From the NCBI RefSeq assembly GCF_003046625.1, contig NZ_QAAD01000016.1, positions 1 through 64,000 on the forward strand: DNA of 64,000 bases. The letters run 5' to 3'. Numbering within the stretch: position 1 is the stretch's first letter; each line of letters starts with the position of its first letter. The notes under the pieces were generated by a model that was not told where the DNA came from, did no database searches, and saw nothing but the letters and a program-made list of their open reading frames with translations. A program made the translations under genes and the position numbers. Shown piece by piece: positions 54,027 through 62,918 of this stretch. Source of the DNA: Mangrovibacterium marinum (GTDB lineage Bacteria; Bacteroidota; Bacteroidia; Bacteroidales; Prolixibacteraceae).

Positions 54027-54434
54027 ATGAATCAACAAGATGAACAATTCCGAAAATTAATGCAAAATTACCGGCCGCAGCGGGCACCGGTCGATTTTTC
54101 GAAACGGGTGATGGATCAAATTCATGCGCTTCCGAAACTGGAATATAAACCGGTATTCGGGAAATGGTTTTTAACGATTTTCCTGAGCGTTTTTGCCGGC
54201 TTTGTAGCCGTGGTGCTATTCATGAGTGGTTCGGCGCGCCCGGCAACCGAAGCTCCCGGTTTGCTCGATAAGGTGCCGCAAGTTGAACTGGAAGTGTTTA
54301 ACGAAGCCCATAAAGAGGTGCTGGGCTGGTTGGCGCAACTGCCTTCGGTTTTGATTTTTGCCCTGATGGTTGTTGCGGTATTGCTGGTTTTCGATCATCT
54401 GCTTAATCGGCGTATGCATCAGCGTAAACTCTAA
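54027..54434 (+). CDS. Putative anti-sigma factor, small two-pass membrane protein
   Basis: 135 residues. A soluble N-terminal part (about 1-45) rich in charged residues is followed by a membrane helix (about 47-67, FLTIFLSVFAGFVAVVLFMSG), a periplasmic loop and a second helix (about 104-124, VLIFALMVVAVLLVFDHLL) ending in a basic tail. The N-terminus could bind the ECF sigma encoded 11 bp upstream. No zinc-binding HxxxCxxC anti-sigma motif is present, so the assignment rests on position and topology. Confidence 0.65.
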   Translation: MNQQDEQFRKLMQNYRPQRAPVDFSKRVMDQIHALPKLEYKPVFGKWFLTIFLSVFAGFVAVVLFMSGSARPATEAPGLLDKVPQVELEVFNEAHKEVLGWLAQLPSVLIFALMVVAVLLVFDHLLNRRMHQRKL

Positions 54435-54443
54435 AATAAAAGC

Positions 54444-54607
54444 CCCTGTGGCGTAGGGAAGCCGGAAACAGCTTCGATTTTGCTCCCTACGCCGTAGGGA
54501 AGCTAGTTGCAGCTTCGATTTTATTCCCTACGTTGTAGCGAAGGTAGTCGCAGCCTCGATTTCGTTCCCTACGTTGTTGGGAAGGTAGCAGCAGCTTCAG
54601 TTTTTGC
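54444..54607. repeat. Four 41-bp tandem repeats, each with two hairpins
   Basis: Units start at 54444, 54485, 54526 and 54567, exactly 41 bp apart. Each holds a CCCTACG...GTAGGG-type dyad across the unit junction and a GAAGCT...AGCTTC-type dyad. They are diverged from one another but the hairpins are largely kept. Located between the anti-sigma gene and the DUF3127 gene, both converging on it. Confidence 0.85.
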
Positions 54608-54618
54608 GGCCCCTATGC

Positions 54619-54651
54619 AGCGAGCCCGGCTACAAAGTAACCGGGCTCGCT
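54619..54651. terminator. Strong hairpin between convergent genes
   Basis: AGCGAGCCCGG pairs with CCGGGCTCGCT around about 11 bases, with a short T-rich tail on the plus strand. Probable terminator for either or both converging genes. Confidence 0.7.
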
Positions 54652-54670
54652 GTTTGGGTATGCTGTTTTT

Positions 54671-55024
54671 TTAGAATGGCAAATCGTCGCCTTCAGTTGG
54701 TTCCGGCGGAACATCGTCCATGCCGAATGGCGGAGGTACTGCGCCGCTTTCGCTGCCAACGGTTTCAATTTTCCAGGCGTTAATATTATGGTACCAGCGG
54801 CCGTTGAACTCGCGGCTTTCCACATCAAAAAAGACATTCACATCCATACCCGGCTGAAGTCCGTCGACCATGCTGATCTTGTCGCCAAACACGGTAAAGC
54901 AAACTTTTTTGGGATATTGATCTTGCGTTTCAATTACAAATTCTTGCTTTTTCCACTCGTTTCCAGCTTTACTAACACCGGACTGAACGGGTAAAAACTG
55001 GTTGATTTTTCCTTTAATTTCCAT
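54671..55024 (-). CDS. DUF3127 family protein, SSB-like OB fold with acidic tip
   Basis: 117 residues. Small beta-barrel protein of the DUF3127 family: MEIKGKINQFLPVQSGVSKAGNEWKKQEFVIETQ, then KVCFTVFGDKI and VFFDVESREFNGRWYHNINAWKI. After a Pro-rich linker it ends EGDDLPF, which resembles the acidic C-terminal tip of single-stranded DNA-binding proteins (consensus DDIPF) that recruits other proteins. Family function is not established; an SSB-like role is inferred from fold and tail. No partner gene adjacent. Confidence 0.85.
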   Translation of the reverse strand: MEIKGKINQFLPVQSGVSKAGNEWKKQEFVIETQDQYPKKVCFTVFGDKISMVDGLQPGMDVNVFFDVESREFNGRWYHNINAWKIETVGSESGAVPPPFGMDDVPPEPTEGDDLPF

Positions 55025-55129
55025 ATTTCTTTTTCAATAATTGTCGATTGAAGCATCAAAAATAAGGATAAAAAAATCCCCCTGAAAACGATTTTCAGAG
55101 GGATTTAAAAAAGTTATCAAGAGTCTGTC

Positions 55130-55834
55130 TTATTTCTCAATATCCAGCAATTCAACTTCGAAGATCAAGGCCGAGTTTGGAGCAATATCTTGTCCGGCAC
55201 CGCGTTCGCCGTAAGCCAGTTCGGCCGGAACATACAATTTCCATTTCGAACCAACCGGCATTAATTGCAGGGCTTCAGTCCAACCTTTAATCACTCCTTT
55301 TACCGGGAATGTAGCCGGTTCGCCACGTTCAACAGAGCTGTCGAATACTTTTCCGTCGATCAGGGTTCCGGTATAGTGGCATTTTACTTTGTCGTCCAAA
55401 GTTGGTTTAGGGCCTGTACCTTCAACCAACACTTCGTATTGAAGACCACTTTCGGTTGTAGTGATTCCTGCTTTTTCTTTATTGGCAGCCAGGAAATCTT
55501 CACCTTTTTTCAGGTTTTCGGCCGCTTCGGTTTCGCCGGCTTTGGCAAAATAAGTCTGAATGACTTGGCGGGCATCTTCGGCGCTGATTTGTGTTTCTTC
55601 ACCTTTGATTTTTTCAGCCACGGCCGACAAAAGAATGTCCATGTCGAGCGCTTTTGTGCCCGGGGTCATCTCGATTCGTTGTTTTTCCATATCGCCGATT
55701 ACAACCCCTAAGGCATAGCTGGTTGAATCGATGTTGCTGGTCAGTTTCGCAGGCGAATGACCACCAGGCTGGCAAGCTGTGAATGCAGTAACTGCAGCAA
55801 TTGCCACGAGAACAGGTTTAAAATTCATATTCAA
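55130..55834 (-). CDS. FKBP-type peptidyl-prolyl isomerase, lipoprotein
   Basis: 234 residues. A lipoprotein signal with a cleavage site before C21 (AVTAFTACQPG) directs it to the periplasm or outer membrane. An N-terminal FkpA-like helical dimerisation domain (about 35-120) is followed by the FKBP catalytic domain (about 130-234): CHYTGTLIDGKVFDSSVERG, FPVKGVIKGWTEALQLMPVG, and LAYGERGAGQDIAPNSALIFEVELL. It speeds folding of exported proteins. It lies 15 bp after a paralogous gene and is co-transcribed with it. A second ATG at 55828 is possible. Confidence 0.93.
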   Translation of the reverse strand: MNMNFKPVLVAIAAVTAFTACQPGGHSPAKLTSNIDSTSYALGVVIGDMEKQRIEMTPGTKALDMDILLSAVAEKIKGEETQISAEDARQVIQTYFAKAGETEAAENLKKGEDFLAANKEKAGITTTESGLQYEVLVEGTGPKPTLDDKVKCHYTGTLIDGKVFDSSVERGEPATFPVKGVIKGWTEALQLMPVGSKWKLYVPAELAYGERGAGQDIAPNSALIFEVELLDIEK

Positions 55835-55849
55835 TTTGTTAAATAATAG

Positions 55850-56461
55850 TTAGACAATTTCCAATAATTCCACATCGAAAATTAAGGTGCTGTTTGGTCC
55901 GATTGAACCGCCTGCTCCGCGTTCGCCGTAAGCCAGGTCCGAGGGGATATACAACCGCCATTTCGAACCTACCGCCATCATTTGAAGGGCTTCAACCCAT
56001 CCTTGAATAACGCCGTTTACCGGGAAGGTAGCCGGCTCGCCACGTTGTACCGAGCTGTCGAAAACGGTTCCGTCGATCAGGGTTCCGTGGTAATGACAAC
56101 GTACTTCGTCGGTTGCCGCTGGCTTTTCGCCATCACCTTGTACTAAAACTTTATATTGCAAGCCACTGGCTGTTTCGGTAACTTCCGGGTCCTGTTGGTT
56201 TTCGGCCAAAAATTTGACGCCTGCTTCCAGGTTTTTGCTGGCCTCGCCGCTTTGTTGTTCGTTCATGAAATCCTGCAGAATCTGGTTGGCTTCCTGAACA
56301 CTTAATTTGGGTTGCTTGCCGGTAAAGGCATCTTCAATGGCGTTCATGAAATTTACCGGATCAACTGTTTTTACACCCGATTGGATTAAATTACTGGCAA
56401 TGCTCAATCCAAGGGCATAGCTGAAATCTTCCAATCGTTTGTCTTGTTTTTGTTCTGACAT
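55850..56461 (-). CDS. FKBP-type peptidyl-prolyl isomerase, without signal peptide
   Basis: 203 residues. Same two-part architecture as its neighbour (dimerisation domain about 10-90, FKBP domain about 100-203): CHYHGTLIDGTVFDSSVQRGEPATFPVNG...GWVEALQMMAVGSKWRLY, LAYGERGAGGSIGPNSTLIFDVELLEI. No signal peptide, so it likely acts in the cytoplasm. The two FKBP domains are very similar, so this pair is a tandem duplication with different targeting. First gene of the pair. Confidence 0.93.
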   Translation of the reverse strand: MSEQKQDKRLEDFSYALGLSIASNLIQSGVKTVDPVNFMNAIEDAFTGKQPKLSVQEANQILQDFMNEQQSGEASKNLEAGVKFLAENQQDPEVTETASGLQYKVLVQGDGEKPAATDEVRCHYHGTLIDGTVFDSSVQRGEPATFPVNGVIQGWVEALQMMAVGSKWRLYIPSDLAYGERGAGGSIGPNSTLIFDVELLEIV

Positions 56462-56515
56462 ATTCTGTTTTTTAATGAGCTACGAAGATAGGGTTATTTT
56501 TGGAACTGACTTAAT

Positions 56516-57184
56516 TCAGGCGGGTTTCTGGCCGAATAACATTTCCTTTTTGCCCGGAGGGCCGGGTATGCGCTGCATGTCGAAACCACTTCGGGTCAAT
56601 TTTCGCCGCACCTCGCCTTGTGCACAATAGGTTACAAACAGGCCGCCGGCCCGGGTTTGCGCAGCAATGGTTGCAAACAGCGCCTCGCTCCACATGTCGG
56701 CTTGCTTGTTAGGGGCAAAAGCGTCGAAATAAATCAAGTCGAATTGGGGCAGTATGTTGAAGTTGAAAATGGTTAAGTCGGCGTCGAGCTTGGTCAGTTC
56801 AAAGCCGGGAGCTATTTGCTGCGCTTTGTTCCACGGACATTGGTGCATCTGTTCAAACGGAGCCGATAATTCATCGGGGAACTGCCGGCTGAAGTTTAGC
56901 TGACTGAACTCGGCTTCGGTCAGGGGGTATTTTTCGATGCTGAAATAGCGAATGTTACGTTCGCCTTTGTTGGCCAGGGTCAGCAAGGCATTCAAGCCCG
57001 TACCGAAACCCACCTCGAAAATACAAAGCTCTTGCTTGGTTGAGCGTTGCAAGCCATTTTTGATAAATACGTGCATCGACTCCTGAATGGCGCCGTGAAC
57101 CGAGTGAAAATGTTCGTTCAATGCCGGGACATACAAGGTATGCGATCCGTCGGCGGTTAAAATAAGTTCTCTATCCATCGTCAT
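56516..57184 (-). CDS. mnmD: tRNA (5-methylaminomethyl-2-thiouridine)-methyltransferase MnmD
   Basis: 222 residues. S-adenosylmethionine-dependent methyltransferase of the MnmC N-terminal type: TADGSHTLYVPALNEHFHSVHGAIQESMHVFI at the N-terminus, SAM motif FEVGFGTGLNALLTL, and YFDAFAPNKQADMWSEALF. It completes the mnm5s2U modification at the tRNA wobble position. It is standalone here, without the C-terminal oxidase (MnmC2) domain, the usual form in Bacteroidota. An alternative start at 57178 is possible. Confidence 0.92.
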   Translation of the reverse strand: MTMDRELILTADGSHTLYVPALNEHFHSVHGAIQESMHVFIKNGLQRSTKQELCIFEVGFGTGLNALLTLANKGERNIRYFSIEKYPLTEAEFSQLNFSRQFPDELSAPFEQMHQCPWNKAQQIAPGFELTKLDADLTIFNFNILPQFDLIYFDAFAPNKQADMWSEALFATIAAQTRAGGLFVTYCAQGEVRRKLTRSGFDMQRIPGPPGKKEMLFGQKPA

Positions 57185-57267
57185 TTGAGTGAACAGCGAA
57201 TTTGCTAAATTTATTTGAGGCCTCCATAATTTTGGAGTACATTTAACTGTTTTTAAAACTCTTTCAA

Positions 57268-57882
57268 ATGCTTGTTAAAATTTACAACGAAAATCCCAAC
57301 GAACGCGAGATTAACCGGGTGGTCGATTTGCTGCGCAATGGCGGCATTATTATTTATCCCACCGATACAATTTATGGTATTGGATGCGACATCACCAATG
57401 CCAAAGCGGTTGAAAGAGTGGCCCGAATCAAAGGGGTTGATGTTGCCAAGGCCGATCTGTCGTTTATCTGCAGCGATTTAAGTCACCTGTCGGCTTATGC
57501 CAAACCCATCCCGAACCATGTATTTAAACTGATGAGGCGTTGTTTGCCCGGGCCCTATACCTTTATTCTTGAAGCCAATAATCAGGTTCCCAAATACTTT
57601 AAAGGCAAGAAAAAAACGGTCGGCATCCGCGTGCCCGACAATGCCATTGTGCAAGCCATTGTGCGCGAACTGGGAAATCCGATTTTGTCGACCTCGGTTA
57701 AAGATGAGGATGAAATTCTGGAATATACAACCGACCCCGAACTGATTGACGAGAAATTCGAAAAGCTGGTCGATCTGGTGATCGATGGCGGTTTTGGGGG
57801 CAATATCCCATCAACGGTGATCGATTGTACCTCGGGAGTGCCCGAGATTGTTCGGCAGGGCAAAGGTAAAGTTGAGCTCTGA
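57268..57882 (+). CDS. L-threonylcarbamoyladenylate synthase, Sua5/YciO/YrdC family
   Basis: 204 residues. Makes threonylcarbamoyl-AMP for t6A tRNA modification, or belongs to the YciO subgroup of unclear function. Motifs: NGGIIIYPTDTIYGIGCDITN (nucleotide pocket), RIKGVDVAKADLSFIC, GPYTFILEANNQVPKYFKGKKKTVGIRVPDNAI (core KKTVGIRVP), STSVK and PSTVIDCTSG. Only the YrdC domain is present; the Sua5 C-terminal domain is missing. KGVDVAKADLSFI, where Sua5/YrdC have KxR-containing KxxP motifs, hints at the YciO subgroup. Confidence 0.82.
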   Translation: MLVKIYNENPNEREINRVVDLLRNGGIIIYPTDTIYGIGCDITNAKAVERVARIKGVDVAKADLSFICSDLSHLSAYAKPIPNHVFKLMRRCLPGPYTFILEANNQVPKYFKGKKKTVGIRVPDNAIVQAIVRELGNPILSTSVKDEDEILEYTTDPELIDEKFEKLVDLVIDGGFGGNIPSTVIDCTSGVPEIVRQGKGKVEL

Positions 57883-57899
57883 CAGCGTGCGTTTTTCGT

Positions 57900-59348
57900 T
57901 TACTTTTTCCAGAAAGCAGGGGAGAACAAGACCAATACGGTAAATAACTCCAGCCGTCCCAACAACATCAGAAACGATAAGAACCACTTTCCAACTGCCG
58001 GAACTTGCGAGAAGTTCTCAGCAGGCCCGTAATTACCCAGTCCCGGGCCAATATTTCCCAGCGAGGTTGCGACCGCACCCATGGCGGAGTTCAGATCCGG
58101 ATCGATCAGGGTAAACAAGGTGGTGCTGACAAAAAATATCATCAGGTAGATCATGAAAAAGGCCAGCACATTGGTGATAATTTGTTCCGAGACCGACCGT
58201 TTGTTGAAGCGAACCGGAATGATGGCATTGGGGTGCAGCAAACGGCGCAACTCGTAGTAGCTGTTCTTTAGGAGCAGAACAATCCGCATGATCTTAATAC
58301 CGCCACCTGTTGACCCGGCGCTACCACCGAAAAAGAACAGCGTAAAGATCAGAACCATCAAGAAGGGCGTCCAGGTCAGATAGTCGGCCGTGGCATAGCC
58401 GGTTGTTGTAATAATGGACACCACCTGAAACAGGGTGTCGCGAAATGCTTGTTCGTAGCCCAGCTGCGTGGTGAGCAATAAACCCGAAAAGATGATCGCT
58501 GTAAAAATGACGATAAACAGGATGTAATATTTGAATTCTTCATTCTTGTATACCTTGTCGAACTTGCCCGTTAAAGCACTGTAGCTAAGCGTGAAGTTGG
58601 TGCCGGCAATAACCATGAAGAAAATGATGACATACTGAATAAAGGGCGAGTCCCAATAGGCCACCGATGCTTGTTTGGTGGAATAGCCCCCGGTAGCCAT
58701 CGTGGTAAACGAATGGTTTATGGCATCGAAAAAGCTCATGCCGCCTGCCCACAGCAACAGCGACTCGACAACGGTAAAGAGCACATAAATTGCCCACAGG
58801 TTTTTGGCTGTTTGCTGAATGCGCGGATTCAGCTTGTCGGGTACCGGACCGGGCACTTCGGCGGCAAACAACTGCATGCCACCAATCCCAAATACGGGTA
58901 GAATCGCCAGCGACAGGACGATAATTCCCATCCCACCGAGCCACTGCGTGAGGCTGCGCCAAAAAAGGATGCCGTGGGGTAGCGCTTCAATATCATTCAA
59001 TACCGAAGAACCGGTGGTGGTGAAGCCCGACATGGTTTCGAAAAAGGCATCGCTCAGCCGGGGAATCGAATTGCTGAGCAGGTAGGGCAGGCTCCCGAAG
59101 AGCGAGAAAACAATCCACACCAAGCTAACAATAATGAAGCCATCGTTTTTGCTGAAGCGTTTTTCGGCCTTGAACATCGTAGCAACAGCAAGCCCGCCAA
59201 CGCCCAGGGTGATTAAGGCCGAGTTCAGCAGAGGAAGTACATCGGAGCCGTGGTACAGCAGTGCCACAAGCATCGATATTAGCATAAATATACCTTCAAC
59301 GATCAATAAAAATCCGAGAATCTTTACAATAGCTTTGAAGTTGAACAT
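57900..59348 (-). CDS. trkH: Trk-type potassium uptake protein, TrkH family
   Basis: 482 residues, about ten membrane helices in four pore repeats. Selectivity-filter-type sequences: TMSGFTTTGSSVLNDIEALP, TMATGGYSTKQAS, and SIITTTGYATADY, plus TSLGNIGPGLGNYGP near the end. The GFTTTG/ATGGYST/TTGYAT pattern is typical. TrkH is the membrane-spanning part that takes up K+ under TrkA control. The gene follows trkA by 21 bp on the minus strand. Confidence 0.94.
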   Translation of the reverse strand: MFNFKAIVKILGFLLIVEGIFMLISMLVALLYHGSDVLPLLNSALITLGVGGLAVATMFKAEKRFSKNDGFIIVSLVWIVFSLFGSLPYLLSNSIPRLSDAFFETMSGFTTTGSSVLNDIEALPHGILFWRSLTQWLGGMGIIVLSLAILPVFGIGGMQLFAAEVPGPVPDKLNPRIQQTAKNLWAIYVLFTVVESLLLWAGGMSFFDAINHSFTTMATGGYSTKQASVAYWDSPFIQYVIIFFMVIAGTNFTLSYSALTGKFDKVYKNEEFKYYILFIVIFTAIIFSGLLLTTQLGYEQAFRDTLFQVVSIITTTGYATADYLTWTPFLMVLIFTLFFFGGSAGSTGGGIKIMRIVLLLKNSYYELRRLLHPNAIIPVRFNKRSVSEQIITNVLAFFMIYLMIFFVSTTLFTLIDPDLNSAMGAVATSLGNIGPGLGNYGPAENFSQVPAVGKWFLSFLMLLGRLELFTVLVLFSPAFWKK

Positions 59349-59369
59349 ATACCAGCGGACTTGGGGTTA

Positions 59370-60704
59370 TTATTTGAAGAATTTTTCCAGTTTGCGAATT
59401 GCCGAGGGCAGTACAAAAACAACCACTTTGTCATCGGGTTGAACAATGGTTTCGCCTTTGGCAACAAAGGCCATCTGACCGCGAACAATGCCGCCAAGTG
59501 TTGCATCCTCGGGGAAGCCGATATCTTTAATGGGGGCTTCGGTAACCTTGGAGCCTTCGGTGGCAATGAACTCAAACACTTCAGCCTCCGAGGCCGTCAA
59601 ACATTTGGCCTGGGCTACTTGTGCGCCCAGCGTATATTTGTAGATGTAGCTTGCAGCAATTAGCTTTTTGTTGATCAAACTACCAATGTCCATACTCTCG
59701 GCAATACCCATGAAATCGATATTTTCAACTTCGGCAACGGTCCGCTTGATGCCCAGTTTTTTAGCCATGTGGCATGATAGGATGTTGGTTTCCGAGTTGC
59801 CTGTTACCGCAATAAAGGCGTCCATCCGTTCAATCCGTTCTTCTTTTAACAGATCCAGGTTACGTCCGTCGCCGTTAATGACCAGCACATTCTCCAGTCG
59901 GTCGGCAATTTGCTGGCTGCGGAGTTTATCAGTTTCAATGATTTTAATATTGTAGTGGTCGCCCAGACGCTCAACGGTTTTTTGGGCAATGCGGCTGCCT
60001 CCCAAAATCATGATGTTGCGAACCGGGAAGATTTCTTTACCCGTCAATTCGAAGACTTTATTCATATAGCTTCGGGTGGTGATAAAGAAGATAATATCGC
60101 CGGCACGAACGTAGTCGCGTCCGTGAGGGATAATGGTTTGATTTTCCCGGTTGATGGCTACCGCCCGAATTTCGGACTCGATGTACGAAAGCTCCTCGAA
60201 CGATTTGTTCAGAACGGGGGCATTCTCCCGAATTTTAATTCCCATCAGGATGAGCTTACCGCCTGAAAACTCAATTAGCTGGCGGGTACCCACCTGCTTT
60301 ACCGAAGAGGCAATTTCCTTTCCGGCAAGTGTTTCCGGATAAATCAATTCATCAACCCCCAGATTGCGCAATTTTTCTTTGTACTTTTCTTCCAGGTATT
60401 CAGCATTGTTGATGCGGGCAACCGTTCTTCCCACGCCCATATCTTTAGCCATCACGCAAGCCATAATGTTGCGTTCTTCGTAGGGGGTAACAGCAATTAA
60501 CAGGTCGCACTTGGAAACGCCTGCGTCTTTTAAGTCTTTAAACGAGTTGGCATAGCCGGTAAAGGTAAGCAGGTCAACTTGACTGGAGAGTTTATTCAAT
60601 TTTTCGGTATCATCATCCATCAATACAATGTCGTGATCTTCGCGGCTCAGCATCTTGGCAAGATGAGTTCCGACTTCTCCAGCTCCAACAATAACAATTT
60701 TCAT
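59370..60704 (-). CDS. trkA: Trk potassium transporter regulatory subunit TrkA
   Basis: 444 residues. Two RCK modules each with a Rossmann fold for NAD(H) and a TrkA_C domain: KIVIVGAGEVGTHLAKMLSREDHDIVLMD (core GAGEVGTHLA) at the start and NIMILGGSRIAQKTVERLG at about 228. RCK_C segments at about 140-215 and 360-440. Regulates TrkH in response to nucleotides. Upstream of trkH, 21 bp apart. Confidence 0.95.
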   Translation of the reverse strand: MKIVIVGAGEVGTHLAKMLSREDHDIVLMDDDTEKLNKLSSQVDLLTFTGYANSFKDLKDAGVSKCDLLIAVTPYEERNIMACVMAKDMGVGRTVARINNAEYLEEKYKEKLRNLGVDELIYPETLAGKEIASSVKQVGTRQLIEFSGGKLILMGIKIRENAPVLNKSFEELSYIESEIRAVAINRENQTIIPHGRDYVRAGDIIFFITTRSYMNKVFELTGKEIFPVRNIMILGGSRIAQKTVERLGDHYNIKIIETDKLRSQQIADRLENVLVINGDGRNLDLLKEERIERMDAFIAVTGNSETNILSCHMAKKLGIKRTVAEVENIDFMGIAESMDIGSLINKKLIAASYIYKYTLGAQVAQAKCLTASEAEVFEFIATEGSKVTEAPIKDIGFPEDATLGGIVRGQMAFVAKGETIVQPDDKVVVFVLPSAIRKLEKFFK

Positions 60705-60916
60705 TGAGTGTTTCGTACTTCGTTAAAATTCGCCAAGCAAAGTAAGTATAAAATCAACAATTCCCATACATTCGAATTAGTTTTTTGGCGCGTGCAAAGA
60801 TCCCGTATGAGGCGAGCTGCCTGTTTGCTGCACGGGGGGAGGAGACGGTTCAAGGCGACCGTTCCCGAGAGGCTTGCCGCGGTAAGCAGCACAGCAAGAG
60901 CCATTACTGGAAGCCA

Positions 60917-62797
60917 TTATTCGAATTTATTGCTGGTAAGTCGATGTGAATTTTGCCATTTTGTTTTCTTTTGCGGGTGGGGAAATGGGATTGTTTGGTT
61001 CCCAAATTGACAGTTGTCACCCTCTATTATGAGTTCATTATTTCGGAAGGATGTAGAATCCGATATTTGCACAATGACCGGTTGATTGAGCTGAAGCCGG
61101 GTAATGACATTGGTATACATATAGGGCGATATTGTTGCCGTGTCGGTGCATAAAATATAATTACTGCGGCCATCGATCAGATGAAGTATGGGCGCAACAT
61201 TTTGGTATTCGATGACCCGATGTTGATTGAAGAGGCTCAGTTTTTGACTTAGTCCGACCGTTTGAAACAACAACAGGCAGAACAACGCAAGCTTCACGTA
61301 GCGAGCTCGCTTTTGTTGAATGAACAGGATCACGAAGATAATCATTGCTGTCAGGCAGGCCAGTTCGGTTTCAGAGATGGCTATGTGTGTAATCACCGCC
61401 CCGGGGAGTTTGCTAATCCTGTCTAAAATAAACAGGACGACCGTACTTGTAAGATCGAGTATGGTGGCAACAATTGATTGAACAGGAGCAATGGCGGCTG
61501 AAACGAAAAACAGGAATGTACCACAAAGCAGCACAAAGGCTGCCGGGATGACCACAAAGTTGCTAAGCCAAAAATAGATCGGGAATTGGTTGAAATAGTA
61601 GATCGTTAGCGGGAAAGTGCCAATTTGCGCGGACAGCGCTACACAGAGCAATTGTCCCGGTTTGCGGATGATTGCCGGTTTTTGGGGTAGCAGTTTGTTC
61701 AGCAGGGGGTAAAAGTACACGATGCTCAATACCGCTGCGTACGACAGCTGAAAACCAACAGCAAAAAGGATGTCCGGATTAAGCAGCAGTAGTGCAAAAG
61801 CCGATGCCGCGATGGAGTTGTATATTGAATTGCGGCGATTAATGGTTTCGGCAATCAGCAGAAAGCTGAACATGGTTGTGGCTCGTTGCACCGACGGCGA
61901 AAATCCGGTGAGCAAAGCATAGGTCCACAGAATGACTGAAATTGCGAGAAGCCGGATCCATTGCCCTCCGCGAATATAAGTCAGAAAATGAAATACTTTG
62001 AGGAGAAAAAGGAAGATAAGACCGACGTGTAGTCCGCTGACGGCCAATACATGCATGGCTCCTGTTTTTGTGAATGATTCGCGGGTTTCAGGGCTTAGCT
62101 CTTTACGGTAGCCCAGCGTTAATGCCGAGATGATTTCGAAGCTTTCGGGCCGGGAAAGTGCCGCGCGCAGTTGGTGAAGCATTTGCAACCTAAAGTTCTC
62201 GGCCCAAAGGCGCAGCCCGGATGAATAACTTTGTGTGAAACGGCAATTTTTTTGAGCGATATAACATCGGTAGTGGATCCCTTGCTGAGCCATATAGCTT
62301 TTATAATCGAATTCAAAAGGATTGCCTTTGTTGGCAATTGTTTGCAGCTTTGTTGATGCCAAAATCAGATCTCCGGCGCGCAAAGAGAGAAGATTGGAAT
62401 CTTTTTCAAACCAGGTAATCACCTGATAGCCGATTAAAGAATCATTGTCGGCTTGCACAATCTTCAGAATTGCCTGGTAGCTGTTGGGCTTTTCCTGTGG
62501 CGTTTCAACGACGCTTGCCAGTAGATGTGTCTGGCCGGCCGGGGCTTGCGGAAGTGTAGGGTGCGACAGCCGGTAGTTGAGGGCTGAAAGCAAAAGGATG
62601 GTTGTACTCAGCAAAATTGACGCAACAAGGTCAAAAGGATATTGCTTGTGTTTGCCTAAAACAATCAACCAGATGCTGCCTGCAAAAAACAGTAAAATGA
62701 AGATGTACAGAAGCGCCGGAACATATTTGGCTGATAAAAGGCCAATGATCCAGAAGCCAAGTAGTTTGATGAATGGATTGTTCGAAAAAAAATTCAC
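60917..62797 (-). CDS. ComEC/Rec2 family competence protein (no C-terminal metallo-beta-lactamase domain)
   Basis: 626 residues. N-terminal membrane helices, then an OB-like DUF4131 segment (about 60-170) and the competence domain (about 210-500) with the conserved FTKTGAMHVLAVSGLHVGLIF (core HVLAVSGLHVG) and many membrane helices. The large MBL-fold nuclease-like domain found in Bacillus ComEC is absent; only about 105 residues follow the last helix (from VIEYQNVAPILHLIDGRSN). This is common in Bacteroidota. ComEC forms the channel for single-stranded DNA uptake. No other competence gene is nearby. It follows def by 121 bp in the opposite order of transcription. Confidence 0.9.
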   Translation of the reverse strand: MNFFSNNPFIKLLGFWIIGLLSAKYVPALLYIFILLFFAGSIWLIVLGKHKQYPFDLVASILLSTTILLLSALNYRLSHPTLPQAPAGQTHLLASVVETPQEKPNSYQAILKIVQADNDSLIGYQVITWFEKDSNLLSLRAGDLILASTKLQTIANKGNPFEFDYKSYMAQQGIHYRCYIAQKNCRFTQSYSSGLRLWAENFRLQMLHQLRAALSRPESFEIISALTLGYRKELSPETRESFTKTGAMHVLAVSGLHVGLIFLFLLKVFHFLTYIRGGQWIRLLAISVILWTYALLTGFSPSVQRATTMFSFLLIAETINRRNSIYNSIAASAFALLLLNPDILFAVGFQLSYAAVLSIVYFYPLLNKLLPQKPAIIRKPGQLLCVALSAQIGTFPLTIYYFNQFPIYFWLSNFVVIPAAFVLLCGTFLFFVSAAIAPVQSIVATILDLTSTVVLFILDRISKLPGAVITHIAISETELACLTAMIIFVILFIQQKRARYVKLALFCLLLFQTVGLSQKLSLFNQHRVIEYQNVAPILHLIDGRSNYILCTDTATISPYMYTNVITRLQLNQPVIVQISDSTSFRNNELIIEGDNCQFGNQTIPFPHPQKKTKWQNSHRLTSNKFE

Positions 62798-62918
62798 TGT
62801 ATTCCGAGTTCAAAGAACCTCAAATTACAGTGAATTCTGCATTTATGCCAGTAAATTGGCAACTATTTCATGAACGCCAGCTTTGGGCTGACGAAAAGCA
62901 TGTTTGGCTATACGAAGC

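Noticed and set aside
54444-54607. Possible CRISPR array
   Set aside because: Repeats of 41 bp are contiguous, diverged and without spacers.
60701-60904. 67-codon minus-strand frame upstream of trkA
   Set aside because: It begins with a hydrophobic stretch but the rest is low in conserved character and it overlaps the trkA start; treated as chance.
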